A stretch of DNA of 15,150 nucleotides from assembly GCA_900155495.1 (NCBI GenBank), contig FTLJ01000030.1:1-15150 (forward strand), given 5' to 3'. Source of the stretch: Porogramme epimiltina (lineage: Eukaryota; Basidiomycota; Agaricomycetes; Polyporales; Polyporaceae). Positions within the stretch are counted from its first letter, which is position 1; every line of letters begins with the position of its first letter. Shown here in pieces: positions 1 to 6,731 of this stretch. Both the position numbers and the translations under genes were made by a program. The notes under the pieces are model-generated. The model saw only the letters and a program-made list of their open reading frames with translations. It did no database searches and had not been told where the DNA came from.

Positions 1-141
1 GGTAGGATCTGGAGGTTCCCCGGGCCAGCAACGTTATGTAAGGGAGCCATCTATTACATTACGGGATCTATCCATTCATATTGCAAAAGGGCCTGGGTAG
101 AACTACCCTTCGTAATACATTAAGGGTGCTACAGCTTTTGG
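1..141 (+). repeat. KDZ-family-like transposon terminus, copy 1 (outer end at 141)
   Basis: This stretch aligns along its whole length with the reverse complement of 14629-14768 and over its second half with 4675-4791. Shared blocks include GGATCTGGAGG, a CCCGGG core, TATTACATTACGG, CATATTGCAA and a terminal GGTGCTACAGCTTTTGG. Read from the outer end inward all three copies begin CCAA: CCAAAAGCTGTAGCACC here, CCAATAGATGGTGCACC for 4791 and CCAACTGTTGTAGGTG for 14629. The outer end faces right, towards the KDZ gene, so this looks like the right-hand end of another element that starts outside the window, not the left end of the KDZ element. Homology is seen directly; assignment to the KDZ family is inferred from proximity. 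Confidence 0.6.
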
Positions 142-175
142 GAGCGTGACCAATCCTTGGTCACGCCTCACGCTC
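142..175. repeat. Compound inverted repeat upstream of the KDZ gene
   Basis: GCGTGACCAA (144-153) and TTGGTCACGC (157-166) form a perfect 10-bp hairpin with a 3-nt loop. The 8-mer GAGCGTGA (142-149) is also matched by its reverse complement TCACGCTC at 168-175. The structure lies directly beside the terminus ending at 141 and about 60 nt before the transposase start codon. It could be a transposase binding site, a scar between two elements, or chance; nothing in the sequence decides. Confidence 0.5.
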
Positions 176-234
176 ACTTCAGGGCATGGCAATTCCCCTT
201 TGGTGGGCTGACGGGTGCACGGAAGACCGTCTCG

Positions 235-3200
235 ATGCCGCCCAAAAAGCGATTATGCCTACCAGGAGTCCCCCCCGCTGAGGAGGACTCCGACGAGGTC
301 TTCTATGTCTCCTCCTCCTCTGTCTCTCGTCACCGCGACCCCCGCGCGCCGACCTCCGCCGTCTCTGCCGTCTCTAAGCTCCAACCCCCAGCATCTCAAA
401 GCGTACACCTCGATTCCGTAACGGACGACGGGCGCAGAATTTCTCGTGAAACCTTAACTATCCCAGTCTTCGGCGAGGCCCCCGAAACCCAAACAGCCCC
501 ACTGCACGTCGATTTCGACTCTATTCATGGCGTCTTCGGTTCCGATACCCCCGACATCGACATCTCCCGCCCTGGAGATTTTTTTCGAGACGACATGGAC
601 GACACACCGTCGGCCGCCACAAATGAGCTCGAAGAGCATGCACGACGTTACACCAACTCAGTGAGCACTTATTATATTTTCAGGCCTGCCGGGGAGGCTG
701 ACTTCGACGATTAGGACGAGCCGATGAAGACGTGGATCCCCGAACGAGATCTATACTTAGATGAACTACTTCGCCGAGAAGGTCGTGGGGGCTTTAATGC
801 CGAAAAGTGCGCCGGGTGTATTCAAGAGGGATCCGACAGTGTCACTGGAAGCGCGACGTATCGTTGTCTGGGGTGCTCCCCGGGGCCGCTTCTCTGCGAA
901 AGCTGTGTACGGCGACGTCATGAGCAGCTTCCATTCCACCGAATTCAGGTAAAGTTCTCTTCCAATGCTTCTTTTGCCACCCTTCGCGTCCGATACGTTC
1001 GACTTTAAGCGCTCTCCGACCCGTGCGCGCACCCTCCCTTTGAGGCATTGTGCCTGCTTCTTCTTCTGCCTTCGCTCCTCTACAAATCGCATCTCACGTG
1101 TTTCTTACAGAAATGGACAGGTGCCGTGTTCGAAGAGACATCCCTCTCCGCGCTGGGTCTCACCGTTCAACTCGGCCATTGCGACGGCTCGACTTGTGTC
1201 AATCCATCTCCCGCCCGCCGCGATTTTTCAGTCTTTCACATCAACGGGCATCACAACGTTTCCATTCTCTTCTGCTCCTGCGACCGTGCCTCAACATCGG
1301 GTACTTTCGTACAACAACTCCTCCGCTTCGAACTCTACCCCGCCACACACTATGAACCTCACACGGCATTTTCGTTTCGTCTACTAGAACACTACCACAT
1401 CCAGTCTTTGCAAGGCAAGATCTCGATGTTCGACTATTATGAGTCCCTGGAGCGATTTACGGACAACACCGGCACGAAGAAGATCAATTCGCGCTACAAG
1501 GAGTTCATGAGGGTCGCATCTCAATGGCGCCATCTGAAAGCCCTCAAGCGTGCCGGACGCGGACACGATCCTTCTGGCGTGGCCGGAACAAAACAGGGCG
1601 AGCTCGCTGTGCTTTGTCCAGCCTGCCCACGTCCACACGTCAACCTTCCCGACAACTGGGCCACCGTTTCCGACGATCTCAAGTACGTTATATTGTCCTC
1701 TGGGGCACCAGGTCATATCTAACATACATGCGCAATTGTAGATACCTCTACCTTCTTAGCGTCTCGATTGACGCCTGTTTTCGACTCAAACGAAGGGCGG
1801 TGTCCAACGAAGAGAAGGATCCTATCATGGGCAGTGGGTGGGGATATTTCGTTGAGGACGAGGGGTATCGAAGCGTCTTAGCGATGTTCGGTGACCAGAA
1901 GGAGGTATGTGCCACGTTTTCCCCTCCTCCCCGCCCCCTCAGCGCCGCTTCCGTTGCGCGCGGCGGACTGCAAGAAGAAGATCTGGTCCGAGTCGAACGT
2001 CTCCGAAGACTTCGACATGGCGCTCCGGCTGATGCTGCGTGGCTATGTCATCCGCTGCCATACTCGAACCACGGGTTCAAGGAGGGTGTCTCATTGACGT
2101 GCGACGACGAGCTTAACAGAGTCACCGGCTGAGGAGCTTCAAGCTCCGTGACGCTAGTGGCTCGCGACGCTATTCCGCTTGCCTTCCAGCCGACACTCTT
2201 TTTGTTATCTTCGGAACGTACTACTATATTCTAACTTCTTCACATTCTAGATGTCCTCGTGCACGGGTCTATCAGCGATCGACCACGCGAACACGAAGTT
2301 CCATAAGGGTTATGCTGCAACCGGCGTCGGAGCAGTAATATGCGCCCGACACGAGTTCTGGCTGCCTAACGCCGTGGGTGATCTTCAGGTCGGAGAGCGG
2401 TACGTCATTAGTTTGTGCTTGCTATTCCGTACTTATTATTCTCTAGATACGTCAATATGGACTATGTGTTCGTTTCCTCAATGCTTCATAACCTTGTAGT
2501 TCAGAAGCTTGTGACGTACGACATTGCGTGCCAATGGTCCATACATCTCGTCGAGCGCATCGCCGCGTTCCCTCCTCATCTCCAGATCGAACTTCCGGAA
2601 GACGATGTCCGATACGGGGTGCCCAAGCTCCATTTCGCCGCGCACACAGCATTAAACCATTCGCAATACTCTCTTAACTATCACGAGGGCGCTGCGCGAA
2701 CAGACGGAGAAGGCATTGAACGGCGTTGGTGGTTCGTCCAGCCGGTCGCTATGGCGACCGTCGGAATGGGTCCAGGACGTCGCCAGAACGTTATGGAGGA
2801 CCAGTTCGGATACTCGAACTGGAGAAAGTACACAACAATGCGTAAGCTTCGTCTCTCTTGCTTTTCTAACTTATGTAGAATAACATTACTCGCGCAGCTT
2901 GGACGTTGAAGAAGCGCCTGGACGCCGCATTGGACGAGCAGGTCGAGCAACAGGACCTTTTCAAAGTTCTCTCGAGCTCGATCGACAAAAAGCTCATCGA
3001 GAAGTGGACGAACGAAATCAAGGCTTGGGAGAAGGACCATTCACTCGAGGACCCTTACCAGGTGGTAGGATCAGGTGCGTCTATTCTTATGTGCATATTG
3101 TACACCCTGCTAACTACGTGCGCCGCAAGGCCCCACGCAGGCCCAAATACGACAAGATATTTCTATGGAAGAAACTACAGCAAGCGCGAAAGAAGCATAC

Positions 3201-4475
3201 GTGGCAGTGCATAACACAACGCCGGCGGGCTTCGTCATGGTTGGTTTAGATATCGAAAACCACCAGTACGTCACTCGTTTTTACGCCTCCGCTCGCACGC
3301 CCATTTTCAACAACTTATTCTTTAGAGTACGTCTTCGTCGTGACGTGCGCACCGCAACACCCAGCAAGCTACCCGAAATCGCACAGCGTCGTCACGCGCT
3401 TCGCCGCCGCCTCATGAAACTACGCGAACTACAGGCCATCTACATGCCCCTCGCTCTAGCCATGTTGGCCGAAGACGCTAGGTGCAGCCTGAGCGTGGAA
3501 GATGTCGAGAACGTCCGACTAGGTCTCCCATCGGATATCCGCTCCACCCACCGCGATCGAGTCTGCTCGAAGTGGCTGCAAGACGTCGAACAACGCCTCC
3601 GCGAAGCGCAGTGTCGCGACGCGCTCCAGACCCTCCGTAACAAGTTACACACCCTCACACAGCTCTACGCGTACAAAAGCAAGAACGTTCGTCACCAAGG
3701 TGCAAATACGCGTGCTCGCAACGATATCTCAAAGCAAGAAGCTCGAAAACAACAAGCCGTGGAGGAGTACCGCCGCGCGCGGCGTGCCAAGTACGCGCTA
3801 TCCGGTCCCGGCGCATGGGAGTCAGAGCTGAAGGTTCTTTCGGACGACGACGTACGCCACCTAACTGACGACGACCCCGACACAGCAAAGAAGAAACGGA
3901 AACGGAACCAGAAGAAGGACGCCCCGGACGCCCCGGCTGAGGGGCGTCGTAAGGTGTCGTGGATTTGGCGCGGAGCGGACGCAGACGGAGACGAGGGGGC
4001 CACCGACTCCCTCCGAGTTGAGTGGGGGAAGTCGCGTGCACGCTCCATGCGGTGGAAGGAGGAGACGAAGCTCGTTCCGGAGGAGATGCGTCGCACGCTT
4101 GCGACGCTTCTGTATGAGGAGGCCGTCTGGAGCTCTCGGACGCACGCACGCAAGGTAGCTGACCCCCACCTGCAGGAAGGTCTTGTGGCATATGCCACAA
4201 GCCAGACAAACATACGCCGCGCGATGCGTATGACATTCCGCGCAGTATGTTTGCCCACAGCCCTGAAGGCTGGGGGCGGACGCACTGTCGAATGGCTCGC
4301 CGCGGGTGTAACCCAGCTCTCGCCCGGCGGAGCCGAGATGCCCGACGGTCCCGAGGTGCCCGACGGTCCCGAGGTGCCCGAGGCGCTCGAGGCGCCAGAC
4401 GCGGAGGAGCGGGCGGGAAATGCCGACATGCACGAGCTGGACGGGGAGGACCTGGGCCTCTCCCCCTGGGCGTAA
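235..4475 (+). CDS. KDZ transposase with N-terminal CxC2-type cysteine cluster (nine exons)
   Basis: Predicted exons are 235-660, 715-948, 1111-1682, 1742-1904, 2251-2399, 2447-2841, 2898-3074, 3130-3265 and 3326-4475. They sum to 3402 nt, in frame: 1133 aa. All eight introns are GT-AG (54, 162, 59, 346, 47, 56, 55 and 60 nt). The ATG at 235 opens with a basic MPPKKR stretch. A zinc cluster follows: C174/C177, C193/C196, C203/C206, then H211 and H217. The CxC2 region runs to about residue 410. The KDZ catalytic part has GYFVE, DHANTK (from D476), GVGAVICARHEF (C496, H499), YDIACQW (D540) and TDGEGIERRW (D601, E603, E606). The acidic residues of the last two motifs are likely catalytic, from general knowledge of the RNase H-like family. 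A basic KKKRKR patch near residue 939 may be a nuclear signal. The tail carries acidic PDGPEV-type hexapeptide repeats. Family call is strong; exon edges come from splice sites and family fit. Confidence 0.9.
1963..2120 (+). pseudogene. Captured, frameshifted fragment of a fungal glycosyltransferase family 2 gene inside transposase intron 4
   Basis: Within the 346-nt intron 1905-2250, 1963-2055 reads KKKIWSESNVSEDFDMALRL and on to RGYVIR in one frame. After a loss of about 4 nt relative to the expected family sequence, 2061-2120 reads YSNHGFKEGVSLTCDDELNR in another frame. The order WSE-x-x-VSEDFDM, GY(I/V)xR, GFKEGVSL, DEL-x-R is what I know from fungal membrane GT2 proteins (SEDFDM is part of the glycosyltransferase core). 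Similarity may begin near 1941 in a third frame and stops after the final R codon, where such genes may have an exon edge. It is not part of the transposase: the flanking exons join as QKE|MSSCTGL, as expected for KDZ. It codes for no functional protein now. Confidence 0.8.
4182..4201. repeat. Perfect 20-bp palindrome inside the transposase last exon
   Basis: CTTGTGGCAT (4182-4191) is followed directly by its exact reverse complement ATGCCACAAG (4192-4201). Just downstream, CAAACATAC (4207-4215) pairs with GTATGTTTG (4245-4253) around a 29-nt loop. Both lie in codons for the conserved C-terminal GLVAYA region, so they may be accidental products of codon choice. A DNA-binding or mRNA-folding role cannot be excluded. 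Confidence 0.6.
4338..4409 (+). repeat. Four-unit 18-bp in-frame tandem repeat (acidic hexapeptide)
   Basis: Units start at 4338, 4356, 4374 and 4392. They encode MPDGPE, VPDGPE, VPEALE and APDAEE near the C-terminus of the transposase. The first two differ by one base, so the array expanded recently; the last two are degenerate. It adds a disordered acidic tail and should vary in length between element copies. Confidence 0.75.
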
Positions 4476-4659
4476 TACGGCTCATGTAACTACCCCCAAT
4501 GTATGGTTTCCTGGCCTGATAATGATTTATTCAATATGCGTCCGGATTTGGAAGGCAGTAGATAAGCCGGATCCCCGGCAGCATGACCTGTGGACCTGCC
4601 GGCCTGTTTGATGGCTTGCTGCCATAAACGGAAGGCTGCCGCAATGCCGGGTACAAGCC

Positions 4660-4791
4660 GCAGGCGGCTCCGGCGGGCTCTCGGAGCTCCCGGGGCCTGG
4701 TATTATATTACAGAATCTATCTGTACATATTGTAAAAGGGGGTAGGCTAATGAATCTGTTCATATTATAATATTGGTGCACCATCTATTGG
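4660..4791 (+). repeat. KDZ element right terminus
   Basis: The AT-rich core 4701-4783 aligns directly (same strand) with 52-133, and as reverse complement with about 14637-14720. Shared features are TATTATATTAC, an ATCTATC block, CATATTGTAAAAGGG and the outer TATTGG at 4786-4791. GC-rich DNA before it (GGAGCTCCCGGGG at 4683-4695) matches the GGAGG..CCCGGG block of the other two copies. The outer end faces right, into the HET region. It probably marks the right boundary of the KDZ element whose gene stops at 4475. Confidence 0.6.
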
Positions 4792-5430
4792 ATATACTTT
4801 CCGAACAAAGGGGATAGCAGCTTGCAAGGTGGAGGGACCCATAGGACCCGTCACGGCGGGGCGGGCGGGGCATTCGCGGACTGGAGCGTCAAGGCTGCCA
4901 CCTTCGTGGGCAGCCACGCAGACAGGTCCAGGAGAAGCCGTGCTTGTGGATCGACCACCGCGTCCAGGGCAGATTAGCTGGTGCGGGTGGCTCAGGCAGG
5001 CGGAACCTGATTGGGTGGCGAGGAGCCGGTGAGCAGCAGTACAGGCAGGGCTAGAGCACGGAGGAGCTCGTCGATGTCCGGAGCAGGAGATGCTCTCGTG
5101 ATTGGTGGAGCTTGAGGTGCCGGGGCCCTCGGTGTCATCGGCGTCGCAAAAGGCACCCGAGGTACCGGTTTGGGGCTGGAAGGGAGCTGTGCGCATGGAC
5201 TGGGGTCCTCGCATGGGCCGGTCAACGTCTGCCTCCCGTCCGACGCCCTCTCGCCCTCGTCTGCGCACCTCCCTGACCAATCGACCCTGGTCTTGCCAGC
5301 AGCAGCCACCAGCCATGGAGCCCTTCTTCAGAGAGGCCCCTCGACGCTTTCGGTGAGCTACACGCCTGACGTTCACGCAGTGTAATTCACCTCGCAATCG
5401 CAGGGCTCATACGCCCTTCTCACATACATA
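4792..5430. other. Intergenic stretch without a recognisable gene
   Basis: GC-rich DNA between the transposon end and the duplicated block. The - strand is open for 210 codons (5397-4765), and a second - frame (5309-4992) is proline-rich. Neither shows a domain, a convincing start or clear splice signals. The longer frame runs into the transposon terminus, which argues against a native gene. It may be the decayed start of a neighbouring gene. Confidence 0.4.
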
Positions 5431-5639
5431 ATGCACTCGCCTCGTCAAGCGTGTCTCCCATCCCAGTCGACAACATTATCAATCTTCTCTGAATTGCATA
5501 TCCACCCCTCTATAACTTCTCCCCCACAACTCTCCATCATCCCATGGAGATCAACCGCGTTTACAACACCAACTCGTCGCGGCTCATACACTTATCTCCC
5601 TCCACCCTTTGTGCCGCCGCCAGGCCGTCAGACCCCCGC

Positions 5640-6452
5640 CGCATATAATTGTGTTATCTCAAACATCCACTTTACAACCTACCAGACAGAGTTCGAGCAG
5701 ACGGATAGGGTTGGGACGGCGACTAAGGTGATCTTGGTAGATGGGATTGTTTCAATGCGTACCTCCTCCTCCAGTCCCTTCCCCCCCACACCCATTACAC
5801 CCTTCATTCAGGATGGGATCTACCTCACACAACTACTAGCCTGGCCGACAATCACACCACCCTCATTTTGGCTGCATTCGCTACCCCCGAAGAACGCGTC
5901 GCAGTTCGTGGACGTCCCTCAACCACCCCCGCGCAGTGCTACGCCTGAACCCAAGCAGCTCAAGGTCACATTACCACCTCTTCTGACTCCCCCTCCGGCA
6001 CATTCGCCCTTCTGCCGCTCCTTAAAAAGAACTTAAAAAGGCTCAATAGCACGCCCGTGCGTGGCGTGTCGATTTGACACGCAGCCCGCATGCTGCCGCA
6101 GGAAGTTAAGGCGGTGCCGCTGCCGGCCCGCCGACCCCAAGGATAGCGCGTAAAAGGACCTCTCCTGCTGGTATGTCTGTCAATAGATAGCCTACTCGTC
6201 TCCCTGCGGGGCTCAGCGCACCCAGTGCTGTGATGCGCCGAAGCTGGCGACTGGATGCATCGCCCCGACGACAGCCTGAGGAAAGGAGAGACGTGCTTCC
6301 TCGACAACGGCCCACATTCCATCCCGACAGCGGTGGCCGCGTATGCGCCAAACTGGAGGGGTGGTGGTCCGTGGGTGCCGGCAGGCGTGGAATTTGGTAT
6401 GGTGGGCTGTGACGCGGACGGGTTGGGTATGTTGGCGGTCGTGCAAGTGTAA
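5640..6452 (+). pseudogene. Remnant of an unidentified spliced gene, copy 1 (convergent with the HET gene)
   Basis: Homologous to 11190-11985. The clearest exon reads ATKVILVDGIVS (about 5719-5756), an intron-like pyrimidine stretch ends in TTCATTCAG at 5812, and the next exon reads WPTITPPSFWLHSLPP. The 3' end reads AGVEFGMVGCDADGLGML and stops at 6450-6452. Many differences from copy 2 in these blocks are third-position changes (GGT/GGC, TTT/TTC), which supports past coding on the + strand. In copy 1 the donor matching copy 2's GTAAGC is altered, and the frames between the blocks carry stops. The LVDWVVS-type ending recalls the tail of a BRCT domain, but this is a guess; I do not recognise the gene. 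Confidence 0.4.
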
Positions 6453-6731
6453 TGGAGGCGGATGGTTAACGTTGACAGACAGGCTACTGCGGACTATGTG
6501 TTAGACGTGCAATAATTAGAACGAGAGGCAACATCGACTATGATACACGTCCTCGTCATCATATAGACCTTTCAGGGACAATCAGCTAGACAGTGCGACG
6601 ACTTGGAACCCCGTGTAATGTATGTACATGCATATACACATTCAGCGTACTGAATCGCTCGAAAAACAAACTAGTAGCCTCTGAGAAGCCAACCCTCTCT
6701 GGGAGTTGAACTCCGGCGCATGCGTAACGAA
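6453..6731. other. Conserved intergenic region between convergent genes
   Basis: No gene is seen. Blocks such as CGACTATGATA, ATAGACCT, GGACAATCAG and TAGACAGTGCGAC recur at 12070-12140 in unit 2. It holds the 3' end of the HET transcript and of the + strand remnant. Confidence 0.55.

Larger units (their letters stand above)
142..4791 (+). mobile_element. KDZ (Kyakuja-Dileera-Zisupton) DNA transposon carrying a complete transposase gene
   Basis: The element holds one intact transposase gene (235-4475) and ends on the right at the CCAA/TTGG-type terminus at 4791. The 310 bp after the stop codon are non-coding and GC-rich with short inverted repeats around 4575-4690, then turn AT-rich at the terminus. 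The left boundary is uncertain: no inverted copy of the right terminus is visible between 142 and 235, and the only related sequence to the left (1-141) has the same orientation as the right end. Either the left end is diverged or lost, or two elements sit head to tail. KDZ elements are cut-and-paste DNA transposons. The gene reads as complete, which fits a recent insertion. Confidence 0.6.

Noticed and set aside
157..234. In-frame open extension upstream of ATG 235 as part of the transposase
   Set aside because: There is no ATG in it, it overlaps the hairpin, and MPPKKR at 235 is a typical KDZ start.
661..683. Intron 661-683 ending at TTTTCAG
   Set aside because: At 23 nt it is too short for fungal splicing. 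The acceptor at 714 gives a 54-nt intron and the family-typical RRYTNS then WIPERD junction.
4338..4409. CRISPR-like short repeats
   Set aside because: The units are contiguous with no spacers, in frame within a coding exon, and the genome is eukaryotic.
3655..4485. Three overlapping open - strand frames (276, 245 and 190 codons) opposite the transposase C-terminus
   Set aside because: They are mirror frames of GC-rich coding DNA, with Arg/Ala/Pro/Ser-rich composition and no domain, opposite a recognised exon.
1..4791. LTR retrotransposon, because of the direct terminal repeats
   Set aside because: No reverse transcriptase, integrase or protease is encoded; the gene is a KDZ transposase, the repeats lack TG..CA ends and a third copy is inverted.
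6695..6720. tRNA-like T-arm (GGAGTTCAACTCC on the - strand)
   Set aside because: No A-box, anticodon arm or acceptor stem can be built around it, and the stem and loop sizes do not fit a T-arm.
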